Source: Faecalicatena_A orotica
Lineage (GTDB): Bacteria > Bacillota > Clostridia > Lachnospirales > Lachnospiraceae
NCBI RefSeq assembly: GCF_040545875.1
Contig: NZ_JBEPMR010000008.1
Direction: 5' to 3' (one strand)
DNA length: 64,000 bases
The number at the start of each line of letters is the position of its first letter. Within the stretch, counting starts at the first letter, position 1. The notes under the pieces were generated by a model, which worked only from the letters and a program-made list of their open reading frames with translations, did not search any database and had not been told where the DNA came from. Made by a program: the position numbers and the translations under genes. Below are positions 26,595-34,806 of the stretch, one piece after another.

Positions 26595-27092
26595 CTATTT
26601 TTTGATGTAATGAAGCATTGCGATATCACCATGAGATTTTGCTTCAGCAAGTCTGTACTCCAGGACTTTTCCTTGTGCTGTTTCCATACTGCCGCCTCCA
26701 TTTATAACAACTGGGAATAAATTAAAGAATAGTTCATCGGCAAGTCCTGATTCAAGAAATAAATTATATGTCATTGTTCCACCGTCAACACAAGCCTTTT
26801 CAAATCCTTTTTTCTCAAGATAACTGACTGCATCTTCTGCATTTTTTGCTGTGTATACGTCTGCATCCATATCCTCTGAACTTATGACTACCACTTCAAG
26901 ATTTTTAAGAACATCTTTCATCATGGGGGCAAACATTTGATAGGTAGTCCGTCCCATAATAATATTGCCGCATTCAAGTGCTTTGGCAAATCCCATGCCA
27001 GCAACCTCCTGAGGCGCCTGATAGGCGTCAGATTGGGCAGCCAAAATGAGTTCTCCATTTGCTGATAAGTTCGCTATTAATTGTACCTTCAT
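26595..27092 (-). CDS. Dihydrofolate reductase-like protein (RibD C-terminal)
   Basis: A 165-residue protein of the RibD C-terminal/DHFR-like superfamily. It has an N-terminal LIANLSANGELILAAQSD, the NADPH-binding ECGNIIMGRTTYQMF near 40, a VVISSEDMDAD strand near 75 and CVDGGTMTYNLFLESGL near 108. Stand-alone members are NADPH reductases of unknown substrate. AAGGAG lies 9 bases upstream of the ATG. It follows an HXXEE membrane gene by 28 bases on the same strand, mirroring the HXXEE-nitroreductase pair at 22-23 kb. Confidence 0.88.
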   Translation of the reverse strand: MKVQLIANLSANGELILAAQSDAYQAPQEVAGMGFAKALECGNIIMGRTTYQMFAPMMKDVLKNLEVVVISSEDMDADVYTAKNAEDAVSYLEKKGFEKACVDGGTMTYNLFLESGLADELFFNLFPVVINGGGSMETAQGKVLEYRLAEAKSHGDIAMLHYIKK

Positions 27093-27120
27093 AGTTTTGT
27101 CTCCTTCTCATCTCAAATAC

Positions 27121-27759
27121 TTATTTTATTCTATTCTTCGTTTTTTCCCGGCCCTCGCTGGTAAGCATCGCCTTTCTCGCATTATTTATAAATTCCCCAT
27201 ACTTCTGGCCATTTGATTTCACAATAATGGCCTGCAGGCCAAATAATGGAATCAGTAGAAAAATAAATGCGTATAGCCAGTAAATCCCTTTCACCATCTG
27301 ATTGGAAAATAAATAGTAAAATCCATACACGGCTACAGGAAACTGTACGACAATGGCCGTTAGCATTCCGGGAGAATAGAACTTCTTTGGATTTACTCTT
27401 GCCGCAGCTAAATGGGCAAAAATCTCAATAATGCCAATAAACAACGTTGCCATAACGGGCCAGACATGTCCGCTGATAAAGGCAGGAATAATGGTTGCGT
27501 ATAAAGTAAACATTAGTAAACCAAATTTGGCCAGCCCCAATTTCTTCAGCTTCAGCCCCGTCATGGCCGTCACCAGTTCCACAAAACCCCCCGGGAACTT
27601 TAGCTCCTCAATTTCATGAACAGCTAATGCCACGATATAAATAATTGGGAGCTTTCTTAACATATCCATTTCACCCCATCCTATAACCAGCCATATTACC
27701 GCTATGACTCCCAGCAACGACGTTAGAAAAAAGCTGTATTTTTTCATAAACTTATCCAT
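27121..27759 (-). CDS. HXXEE domain membrane protein (second copy)
   Basis: A 212-residue protein with six hydrophobic segments and the family motif HEIEE near residue 48, followed by LKFPGGFVELV. A membrane His in FAHLAAARVNPK lies near 115. It is a diverged paralogue of the protein at 22,519-23,211, with the same PGGF block after the HXXEE motif. A reductase gene follows on the same strand and a TetR gene is divergent, so it belongs to the same kind of module. Function is unknown. Confidence 0.82.
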   Translation of the reverse strand: MDKFMKKYSFFLTSLLGVIAVIWLVIGWGEMDMLRKLPIIYIVALAVHEIEELKFPGGFVELVTAMTGLKLKKLGLAKFGLLMFTLYATIIPAFISGHVWPVMATLFIGIIEIFAHLAAARVNPKKFYSPGMLTAIVVQFPVAVYGFYYLFSNQMVKGIYWLYAFIFLLIPLFGLQAIIVKSNGQKYGEFINNARKAMLTSEGREKTKNRIK

Positions 27760-27805
27760 AAGCCACCTCCGCTTGACATTTTATTTAGCTACGTGTATAG
27801 TATAT

Positions 27806-27881
27806 CCGACACGTTGTTGTGTTTTGATTCTACAATATAAAACTTGATTTATCAACCGACAATGTTAAAGGCATTTGTCGG
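27806..27881. promoter_or_regulatory. Probable TetR operator region
   Basis: An inverted repeat CCGACA (27,856-27,861) and TGTCGG (27,876-27,881) lies just before the TetR ribosome site, with a further CCGACA at 27,806-27,811 near a minus-strand TATACT -10. The arrangement parallels the other TetR-HXXEE intergenic region, whose repeats share the GCGACA/TGTCGC theme. Confidence 0.45.
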
Positions 27882-27895
27882 GTTTGGAGGTGTTT

Positions 27896-28486
27896 ATGAA
27901 TAAAAATCCACTAAAGAAACAACAGACAAAAGAAAAGATTTTTCAGGCATTCTTTCGAGAATATAAACAAAAACCTTTACGAAAAATAACAGTCAGTGCA
28001 ATAGCGGATAATGCTTGTATCAACCGCTGTACTTTTTATGAATATTTCAAGGATGTCTACGACCTTCTTGAACAGGCTCAGGAAACGCTGATCCACGAAA
28101 TACTCGCATGTCTTGACCAGATCAAAGAGCAGGACAATCCGCATAAGTTCGAATTATTCTCTGCTTTTGGACAAAATATCTTATATAAATATGGGGAACA
28201 GATGGCCGTTCTTCTTAGTCATGGTGATACCGGCTTCCAGAAAAAACTGCTGAATGCTATGAAGCCTTTCTTATTAGAAATGCTTGGTATTGATGATAAT
28301 GACATAAAAACCAATCTTGTTATTTCCTATGCATTGTTTGGTATAACGGGTTACATTACCACATTATATGGCTCTGATACATCTATTACTAATCAAGAGG
28401 CCGTCAGGACATTGCAGAAATTAATGGTAACATCCCTTTCACAGCTGCCTGATGCAAGCCTGCCAATATATCTCTATGCTAAATAA
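27896..28486 (+). CDS. TetR/AcrR family regulator (with second HXXEE operon)
   Basis: A 196-residue regulator. The helix-turn-helix is KITVSAIADNACINRCTFYEYFKDVYDLLE at residues about 27-57, followed by a helical domain. ATG at 27,896 follows GGAGG by 6 bases; the upstream in-frame GTG is unsupported. It is divergent from the HXXEE-DHFR-like operon. It resembles the TetR at 23,333 in length and in the (Y/F)FEDV/YFKDV segment, so the two modules are probably related as whole units. Confidence 0.87.
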   Translation: MNKNPLKKQQTKEKIFQAFFREYKQKPLRKITVSAIADNACINRCTFYEYFKDVYDLLEQAQETLIHEILACLDQIKEQDNPHKFELFSAFGQNILYKYGEQMAVLLSHGDTGFQKKLLNAMKPFLLEMLGIDDNDIKTNLVISYALFGITGYITTLYGSDTSITNQEAVRTLQKLMVTSLSQLPDASLPIYLYAK

Positions 28487-28619
28487 AACGCAATTATCCC
28501 CTTTATCGTTTTTGAGATGGATTATGCCAAAACAGGCTATGATATAGACAAAAATGTGATTACCTGCAATCTCCTGTGGAGCTTAATAAACTGCTGACTG
28601 CTCCGCTAATATTGTTTTT

Positions 28620-28880
28620 TTATTTTTCTTTAAGACTATCGCTAAATTGCTTTAAATCAAGTTTAACCTCATCCGAAAGTTTATCATAATCAATATTATC
28701 AATTGCGCCTTGTAATGCATATAAATGAACTAAGCATACATTTGGATATTTTTCTTTTAATTGATAAAACACTTCTTTACTCCCTAGTCTAATTAATTCT
28801 TCCGATGAAACAACACCAATTGAGGAAAGCTTTGTTTTCATTTCTTTTCCAATGTTTAACATACTATCTAAACTACTCAT
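28620..28880 (-). CDS. TfoX C-terminal domain protein
   Basis: An 86-residue protein with the helix-hairpin-helix-like TfoX C-terminal pattern: LNIGKEMKTKLSSIGVVSSE near residue 8, LGSKEVFYQLKEKYP near 33 and LYALQGAIDNIDYDKL near 55. In other bacteria this domain forms the second half of the TfoX competence regulator; stand-alone forms are common small genes of unknown role. ATG at 28,880 follows TTAGAATTTGAAAGG, the array leader. Its upstream side is interrupted 41 bases away by the IS66 end. Confidence 0.82.
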   Translation of the reverse strand: MSSLDSMLNIGKEMKTKLSSIGVVSSEELIRLGSKEVFYQLKEKYPNVCLVHLYALQGAIDNIDYDKLSDEVKLDLKQFSDSLKEK

Positions 28881-29017
28881 AAAATACGTTCCTTTCAAAT
28901 TCTAATTGAACAATCTTTTCGTAAACGCAAAATAGCAAGTACCCTGACATTTTTAGGCGGCTGCTCTGCAGCCACCTATATTTAAGCTTTACGGATTTCT
29001 GCCGGAAGCTTTTCTGA

Positions 29018-30795
29018 TCATGGAAGAAGATCTTCCACGAATGCACAATCGGTGTCATCCATGTGTTGTGGAATCTCTTCTAAGAGATACTGCACATAAT
29101 CAAAGGGCTTCAGATTGTTGGCTTTTGCTGTTTCTACAATACTATAAATGATCGCGGAAGCCCTGGCTCCATTGATGGTATCTATCATCTGCCAGTTTTT
29201 CTTCCCGATACAAAAGCCCGGATTGCCCTTTCGGATGCATTATTATCTATTGGAACATCTTCATCTGTGAGAAATACCCGAAGATATTTTTCCTGGTTCA
29301 GAGCATAACCGACGGCATCTCCAAATTTATCCTTTCTGGATACCTTTATGTTTTTCAGGTACGCAAAAAAAGCATCCACAAGTGGTTTTATGACCGCTTG
29401 CCGCTGCTTAAGCCGTTCATCAGAAGAAAGGGCATTCAACTTCCCTTCTTCCCGGTAGATTGCCTGGATCTCCTTTTCTAAAGTATGGCAGACCTGATAT
29501 CCATCTGTCACACAGATGCCATCATACCCTTTCAGGAATTCCCGTGGATGAGATGCATTTCTCGTCTGTTGATATTCATATAAGACAATCTGGCGGTTGT
29601 GATATAGATGTCCGGAACGATATACCCACATCCAGCTTTTGGAACCTGCTTTCCGTCCATCATGGTTTACAAGCACCGGTGTTTCATCTGCCTGTATCAC
29701 ATGACAGGAATACAATTCTTCATGAAGATGATCATAAAGAACCGATAAATATTCTTCTCCGAGACGAATGCACCAGTTTGCCATATGCTGTCTTGTGATC
29801 TGAAGACCATAGCGCTGGAATTCCTGTTCTAATCGATAGAGTGGTACTGCATTCACATACTTACCGTTGATGATCGCAACTGCCAAAGATGGGGATACCA
29901 GACTTCCATGCAGCAAAGACTTTGGATGGTCTGCTTTGACCATATGTTCATCTGTTTTGCTGGCATATACACCAATGTGATGTTCTTCCACTTCCACCTT
30001 GGCTGGCACGAAACGATATTTTCTGGAGATCGCATCCGGTAATTGTTTCCAGCCCTTCTCACCGAATTCTTCTTCCAATTCGGTCTCAGACAGATAGTGG
30101 TCGATCCGCCTGATCGGAAGTCCGGAAAGATCCGCTTCTTTCTTTCCTTTGCGTTTTGGCTGCCTGGGAGATCTGAGTTCCAGATCTTCTGGTTCTGATA
30201 CACTAAGATCAGATACAGCTTCGGCTTCGTTAAAAAATACGATGCTTCCATCCACTTCGCGAAAACGGATCTGACCGGTATCCTCCATCTTTTCAGAAGA
30301 TCTGCCAAAACGGTTCTGTTTACCGAGGATCACCTGTTCCATCAGGAGCTGCATTTTTTCATTCGATGCATGAAGTTCCTTTGTTAAGGCTTCCAACTGT
30401 TCCTGCTGCAAAAGCAGATGGATAAGAAACGACTTATCAACTGTATTTAATTGTTCTTCCGTATACTTAACTGCCTTGGCAATGATTTCCAATCCCTGCA
30501 TCAACATTTGATACTGATCTGCGGTAATCTCCAGTGCTTCGCCTTTTGTGCGAGGCCATCGAAAGTTACCGTTTTCAATCCTCTTGTACAGAAGGAGGAA
30601 CCCACCGCCTTCCCAGAGGAGTCCTTTTATCCGGTCAGTACGCCTGCCACAAAACAAGAATAATGTATGTTTATCATAAGGATCGAGATGGAACTGGAAA
30701 CGTATGGTCCTGGCAAGACCATCAATTCCTCTGCGAAGATCCGTAAAGCCAGTGGCTATGTATACTTTTTTGAATCCTGTACCATCATTGAGCAT
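29018..30795 (-). pseudogene. IS66 TnpB-TnpC fused frame, damaged transposase
   Basis: Residues 1-110 are TnpB (YIATGFTDLRRGIDGLA, then FCGRRTDRIKGLLWEGGGF), running in frame into TnpC (YTEEQLNTVDKSFLIHLLL, DDE Asp in VIQADETPVL, Asp in GICVTDGYQ, Glu in NASERAIR). Two defects are visible. After TDGYQVCHTLEKE the chain goes straight to IQAIYREE, lacking about 45 residues with the Cys/His/Arg-rich segment present in relatives. Near 29,212 one T is missing, so the frame ends as GRKTGR while the true C-terminus (IDTINGARASAIIYSIVETA ...) continues in another frame to 29,018. Transposition in cis is therefore unlikely. Confidence 0.85.
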
Positions 30796-31150
30796 CCATC
30801 ATCACTCCCAAAAGTGTATGAAGAAAGGAAGCAGATGCCTGGTCTGTGATCTCCAATGTGAGGTGGTTTCTACCTTTGATCATAGCAACGGTTTTATGAT
30901 CCGGTGCTATATTTTCTGACTGGATAGGAGAAGAAGGAACTTCTATAAAATCTGGTGTATTGTCAGCAGCTGCCAGAAAAGCTTCCCGAACTTTTCGGAG
31001 TCTCCAGTAATAACTCGCTTTCGTCATGTCGTGCAGCTGGCACCATTCATCGATTTTCATACCCTGTGGGCGATTTTGGCAATCCCTGACCAGTTCGGCC
31101 CATTCACTCAAACGAGTTTGCTGTGCAACTAAACTTGTATGAGATTTCAT
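30785..31150 (-). CDS. tnpA: IS66 family accessory protein TnpA
   Basis: A 121-residue basic protein with the IS66 TnpA helix-turn-helix (GMKIDEWCQLHDMTKASYYW near 32) and a less conserved C-terminal half. Its stop overlaps the tnpB start by 11 bases, as usual in this family. AGGAGG lies just upstream of the start. It is the only intact gene of the element. Confidence 0.85.
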   Translation of the reverse strand: MKSHTSLVAQQTRLSEWAELVRDCQNRPQGMKIDEWCQLHDMTKASYYWRLRKVREAFLAAADNTPDFIEVPSSPIQSENIAPDHKTVAMIKGRNHLTLEITDQASASFLHTLLGVMMDAQ

Positions 31151-31283
31151 AACTCACCTCCTGTAGTCTGGTCAAAAAAGTTGAGTACTAAACTTTTTTG
31201 ACTTTATAGTGATGAGTCTATTATCTCACATATGATGATTTTGAAAAGGTACTTACTATTTGGCGTTTACTTTTTTTAATTGC

Positions 31284-31847
31284 CTACATTGGTTTTAAAT
31301 TTTTATTGAGCCTGTCCACCATCCAAACAATCCGCTTTTCACGTCCAGCGTCTGTCTTTGCATCAAGGTATGCCCGTGTATAAATTTTCTTTACGGATGG
31401 AGACATCGCTTGAAAATTTGTATAAGCAGGTTCGTACCCTTCCAACAGTGCAGACAGGCAGGCAATCTGTTCCTCTGTAATGATTGCCAGAGGGTTTGTA
31501 GCGTCCCACTGACCGTTCTTCTTGGCCTCATCTATCTTCTTCCTGCCAAAATCAGTCATAAGTCCCCGTTCCTCAAGGTTTTTCACCAATGCCTTATTCT
31601 TCTCTGACCATTTGCTATTCTTTCTCCGCAGAGAAAAATACTTCTTATAAGTCTTATCATCAATCTTTTCCATCTGTCCGTCAATCCAGCCAAAACAGAG
31701 AGCTTCTTCCAGGGCCGCCCCCGCTTTTATAGTTTTTGGTCCACCTGCCTTACCGAACAAAAGCCAAATGCCATCCTTTGATAGGCAATGCTCACAGAGC
31801 CATTCCCGAAATTCTTCTCTACTTGCAAATTTCATTGTTTCGCTAAT
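31284..31847 (-). CDS. YdeI/BOF-like (YdeI/OmpD-associated) protein
   Basis: About 187 residues of the YdeI family: KFASREEFREWLCEHCLSKD, GIWLLFGKAGG, CFGWIDGQMEKID near 65, a FSLRRKNSKWSEKNK segment near 80, and a YLDAKTDAGREKRIVWMVD end. The family is common in antibiotic and metal stress contexts, with unclear function. The codon expected to be ATG, 8 bases after GGAGGG, reads ATT. Translation may start there, at a downstream ATG (31,835) or at a TTG (31,874). A truncated copy with the same ATT lies at 23,853-24,053. Confidence 0.8.
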   Translation of the reverse strand: MSETMKFASREEFREWLCEHCLSKDGIWLLFGKAGGPKTIKAGAALEEALCFGWIDGQMEKIDDKTYKKYFSLRRKNSKWSEKNKALVKNLEERGLMTDFGRKKIDEAKKNGQWDATNPLAIITEEQIACLSALLEGYEPAYTNFQAMSPSVKKIYTRAYLDAKTDAGREKRIVWMVDRLNKNLKPM

Positions 31848-32080
31848 GATATATCCCTCCTTTATTGACAGCAAATCACGCGAAGAAGCATCTTCCCTTG
31901 ACCTGCTCTGCCCTTTATGAATTTGTTCAGCTTATTTACCGTTCAAGGCAAAAGTTTTACATAGATCTCTTTTTCCGTGTCAAGCACAAAGCCACAAGAC
32001 AGCAGCAGGCCGCAGGATGCCTTGTTTTCCGGATTCGGCTGCACCACAATTCTTTTGGCGTCATGGTGAAGGGCAAATCT
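31704..32080. repeat. 377-bp duplicated unit, copy B
   Basis: This is the partner of 23,910-24,286. It covers the 5' part of the complete YdeI-like gene and the acetyltransferase remnant upstream of it. Both copies end at the same base on the right, next to different genes. Confidence 0.85.
31943..32080 (-). pseudogene. GNAT acetyltransferase 3' remnant, copy B
   Basis: The same 45-codon C-terminal acetyltransferase remnant as at 24,149-24,286 (here VVQPNPENKASCGLLLS), cut at the identical point. It lies between the YdeI leader and the next GNAT fragment. Confidence 0.55.
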
Positions 32081-32095
32081 GTCTGTTCCATTTTT

Positions 32096-32390
32096 CTAAG
32101 TTGAATCATAATTAGAAGCTGTAATTTTGCGATTCATATAAAAGTAAACAACTTCTACGTTTCCATCCATTACTTTATTTCCAAGCCTAAATCCGCATCT
32201 CTTAGTATAAAACTTTATATTCTCTTCTTTGTCAACAGGCGTAACCAGCGTAATCTGTCTCCAGTCAGGAGAAACAGATAACATATATTCAAACGCCTGC
32301 GTGCCTATTCCCATTCCTTGATATTTTGGTATAACACACAGACAGCCAAGATGATAGTATCCACTTTTCTCCTAATTTTATTCCTACCAC
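32096..32390 (-). pseudogene. GNAT acetyltransferase, 5' truncated and frameshifted
   Basis: The C-terminal GNAT motifs are clear: GYYHLGCLCVIPKYQGMGIG (motif A loop) and KFYTKRCGFRLGNK. Upstream, VVGIKLGEK lies in another frame, one base off, and just behind the sequence CCCATTTGTGGTAGG that resembles the cassette core. The N-terminal third of the enzyme is missing and no start with a ribosome site is present. Confidence 0.65.
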
Positions 32391-32400
32391 AAATGGGGAT

Positions 32401-32895
32401 TTATATAATAGATGCTATGTAATTTATACTCGCAGATAAAAGGGAAATCACACCACCCAACATAATTCCCTTTATGCCACCTTTAACATGGAATAAATAA
32501 TTCTTGTATTCTTTATCCATATTTTCAGTTCCAGCTATTCTTAATTTTTTACTATGACAGAACACACCAATATCAAGCACAATTACATCAAAGAGATTAA
32601 CGGTAAGAAATAAGATAAACACATGTATAAATGCTGTTTGAAAGTTTTTAGCTCCTGAAAAATAGGCGACTGCCGACAAAAGTGCGACACATACAAATAC
32701 AGCAATGAGTTTCTTTAATATGTGCCTTTTTTCAGTCCGTTTTATAGAATTTTTATATTCTGGTAAAGACTCCACTCTTTTTCTGATTTCTGGAGGGTAA
32801 GACATAATATATTTAACTGGATCTTTATATTGTGCAGGCAAGACAATTACTGCAAAAATTATACAAGCAATCATACATTCTATTGCTAAAAGCAT
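32401..32895 (-). CDS. Membrane protein of unknown function (164 aa)
   Basis: Four hydrophobic segments (about residues 3-22, 62-80, 85-110 and 142-162) flank a basic cytoplasmic loop (KRVESLPEYKNSIKRTEKRH). No motif identifies a function. The ATG follows the leader TTGAATTTATAGAGGAGG of the array type. Upstream lies the tail of a deleted GNAT gene, and downstream the core-like CCACAAATGGGGATTT sequence. Confidence 0.75.
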   Translation of the reverse strand: MLLAIECMIACIIFAVIVLPAQYKDPVKYIMSYPPEIRKRVESLPEYKNSIKRTEKRHILKKLIAVFVCVALLSAVAYFSGAKNFQTAFIHVFILFLTVNLFDVIVLDIGVFCHSKKLRIAGTENMDKEYKNYLFHVKGGIKGIMLGGVISLLSASINYIASII

Positions 32896-32948
32896 AGTCG
32901 TCCTCCTCTATAAATTCAATTTTTCCTCTCGGGTAAACTGGAATTTAA

Positions 32949-33215
32949 TTAAATGCCCTTAATCAAAAACATTTCCATTAGTTTTTTTCCATAACCCTTT
33001 CTGTGATAATTGCAATCGATATACAACATTGTACAAAATGGCGTATTATCCCAGAAAAGATTATATCTTAACAACCCGATGGGTTTATTGTTATCCAATA
33101 AAATATATCCTCTCTTATTACTGATCTTATTAACAAATTCTCGTTCTGGCAAGTGTTTATCAAGACTATACCAAAATTCTTTATCTTCTGCTTTTACATA
33201 TCTGATTTCTATCAT
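32949..33215 (-). pseudogene. GNAT acetyltransferase with internal deletion
   Basis: The first 80 residues are a GNAT domain start (MIEIRYVKAEDKEFWYSLDK ... GLLRYNLFWDNTPF, then YHRKGYGKKLME). The chain then joins directly to MFLIKGI, which normally ends an enzyme about 140 residues long. The junction lies at an ATGGAAATG-like sequence, suggesting deletion between short repeats. The acetyl-CoA loop RKGYGK is kept but the last third of the fold is lost. Confidence 0.7.
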
Positions 33216-33371
33216 TACTTTTACTCCCACAAAATTTCAAATTTAGAATATCCAACCGATTTGGTTAAACACTACGGCTAGTCCTTTTTTAAGCATACTA
33301 TCTTCTAACGCTGTTCGTATTATAATGATCACAGCAGTTATCGCCATACATATTGCAGGGTGTCGTACAAT

Positions 33372-33875
33372 TTATCTCGTTTTGACAATGCTATTTACTA
33401 TAGACTTAAACTGAGTGGAAAGCTCTTTTGTTGTACCGATTAAATCATTATTAGCAACCTCCATTATCTCTCGTAAATCCACTAAATCTTCGCGCATAAA
33501 CAATTCACATAAGTACCGCTTCATTCTGCCGTTGTTATACTTTTCTAAAGCTGTCATTAAAAGATTTTTTCGCTCTTCATATTCTTGATACCAAATATCA
33601 AATCCGTTTTCCAATATACAATGGCAAGCCTTAGTATAATGTTCATTAGTATTTAGGTCACTAAAGTCTCCGATTTTTTTTACTTTTTCACAAGGAAATT
33701 CTTTACATAATGCACAATGAAGATTATTCTTTTCCTTGCAACATTTAGCGATCTTACATGGTTCAGAATAATAACCATTTTGAGAGCAACCGGAACAGGC
33801 ACTATTCCCGTTCACGATATGACGATTACACAAAGCACACATAATACCACAATAGCCATAAGGTAAATCGTACAT
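33372..33875 (-). CDS. DUF3795 cysteine-rich protein
   Basis: A 167-residue protein beginning MYDLPYGYCGIMCALC. The N-terminal 75 residues hold twelve Cys, spaced like a DUF3795 metal or iron-sulphur binding region (CSGCSQNGYYSEPC, CALCKEFPC), and the rest is helical. Start ATG at 33,875 follows GGGAGG by 7 bases. DUF3795 genes are frequent orphan genes in Clostridia with no known reaction. It lies in the leftward run from promoter repeat copy 4. Confidence 0.85.
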   Translation of the reverse strand: MYDLPYGYCGIMCALCNRHIVNGNSACSGCSQNGYYSEPCKIAKCCKEKNNLHCALCKEFPCEKVKKIGDFSDLNTNEHYTKACHCILENGFDIWYQEYEERKNLLMTALEKYNNGRMKRYLCELFMREDLVDLREIMEVANNDLIGTTKELSTQFKSIVNSIVKTR

Positions 33876-33889
33876 TTCAGCACCTCCCT

Positions 33890-33990
33890 TTAAATTTTCC
33901 AATTTTTCACTCGGATAAACTGAACGTTACCATTTTCCTTTTTTATCTTCCATCCAATCAAAATTATTGCAAATACAATAGCAAAGAATA
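33890..33990 (-). pseudogene. Membrane protein C-terminal remnant
   Basis: A frame without a start reads LFFAIVFAIILIGWKIKK and ends VQFIRVKNWKI then TAA, 4 bases before the ribosome site of the DUF3795 gene. It is one membrane helix plus tail, bounded upstream by the palindromic cassette-end sequence. Confidence 0.4.
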
Positions 33991-33993
33991 ATC

Positions 33994-34030
33994 CACAAAT
34001 CCAGATTTTCAGTTTGAAAAACTGGAAGTT
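33994..34030. repeat. Palindromic cassette-end sequence, copy 2
   Basis: This is nearly identical over about 40 bases to 24,748-24,783, with the same imperfect hairpin and flanks (CCACAAATCCAGATTTTCAG on the plus strand). It lies 14 bases beyond the stop of the MBL-fold gene. The two upstream genes are unrelated, so the sequence is not part of a duplicated gene. Confidence 0.5.
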
Positions 34031-34043
34031 GAAGATATTGTTG

Positions 34044-34766
34044 TCACTTCAAAGGATATAGCTTAAGCTTACTAATTTCAGTTTTAAACTTATACAAATC
34101 ATTACTTTTAAACCGATGTCCATGTGCTGGGTAAATATAATCTACATTTTCATCCAAAAATACTTTCCATGAATTTTCAAATTCTTTTTTATTCTCTACC
34201 CATATAGTTATCCTATGTAAACTCGGTAAACCATTCATTGCGGCATCTCCACAAAATATCTGATTTTTAACTTTTAAGGAAATAGAATCTGCTGTATGTC
34301 CCGGTGTAAATAATATTTTGCCAGATAATAACGTTTCAATTTCAGAAACATTATCTTTTGTTATCTCTATAAATCTTTTTTTATAGGTTTCATCGATTGC
34401 AGGAAAAAGATGTTTTCCATTGCCCAATAATTTCATAATGCAACAAAAGAACAGTGCAAGCCTACTACTACAACCACCATCAAATGAATTTTGTCCCCTT
34501 AACAAAACAGAAAATGCCTTTTCACTTATGATACAAGTAATATTTGGATGTTTATCCAATGCCTCTTTTAGAAAACCGGCATGGTCATCATGGGCGTGTG
34601 TTAGAAAAATATATTTAATATTAGACCAAGAAATTCCTTTTCGTTTCATAGACAAAGTACAATTTGTATAATTATTTTCGTAGCCTGTATCAATCATTAC
34701 AAACCCATCTTTAATCTGGTAAAGATATGTATTCATGACTCTGTTTCCTGCATTATATATTTTCAT
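34044..34766 (-). CDS. MBL-fold metallo-hydrolase (glyoxalase II-like)
   Basis: A 240-residue metallo-beta-lactamase-fold enzyme. It has the zinc motif THAHDDHAGF near 55, a third metal His in FTPGHTADSISL near 155, the bridging Asp in FCGDAAMNG near 172 and the last His in YPAHGHRF near 217. It probably hydrolyses a thioester, lactone or similar bond. The ATG follows the leader TTAGAAGTCGTGGAGG, and promoter repeat copy 4 lies 70 bases upstream, making this the first gene of its leftward run. Confidence 0.9.
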   Translation of the reverse strand: MKIYNAGNRVMNTYLYQIKDGFVMIDTGYENNYTNCTLSMKRKGISWSNIKYIFLTHAHDDHAGFLKEALDKHPNITCIISEKAFSVLLRGQNSFDGGCSSRLALFFCCIMKLLGNGKHLFPAIDETYKKRFIEITKDNVSEIETLLSGKILFTPGHTADSISLKVKNQIFCGDAAMNGLPSLHRITIWVENKKEFENSWKVFLDENVDYIYPAHGHRFKSNDLYKFKTEISKLKLYPLK

Positions 34767-34806
34767 ACATCTCCTCCACGACTTCTAATTTTAGCAGTTT
34801 TCCTGG

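Larger units (their letters stand above)
28921..31270 (-). mobile_element. IS66 family insertion sequence (2,350 bp)
   Basis: The ends are inverted repeats: GTAAACGCAAAATAGCAAGT at the left end (28,921) and GTAAACGCCAAATAGTAAGT read inward from 31,270. Inside are tnpA and a fused tnpB-tnpC frame. The expected 8-bp target duplication is not seen (ATCTTTTC on the left, TTTTTTTA on the right), so one flank may have been rearranged. It is inserted between the YdeI-like gene and the TfoX C-terminal gene, just before that gene's leader. Confidence 0.9.

Noticed and set aside
19200..34800. Classical integron with attC sites (GTTRRRY core)
   Set aside because: Some leaders contain GTTAAAT or GTTCAAT, but the core is not constant, paired RYYYAAC sites are not found, and there is no integrase gene. 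Only a cassette-like array is claimed.
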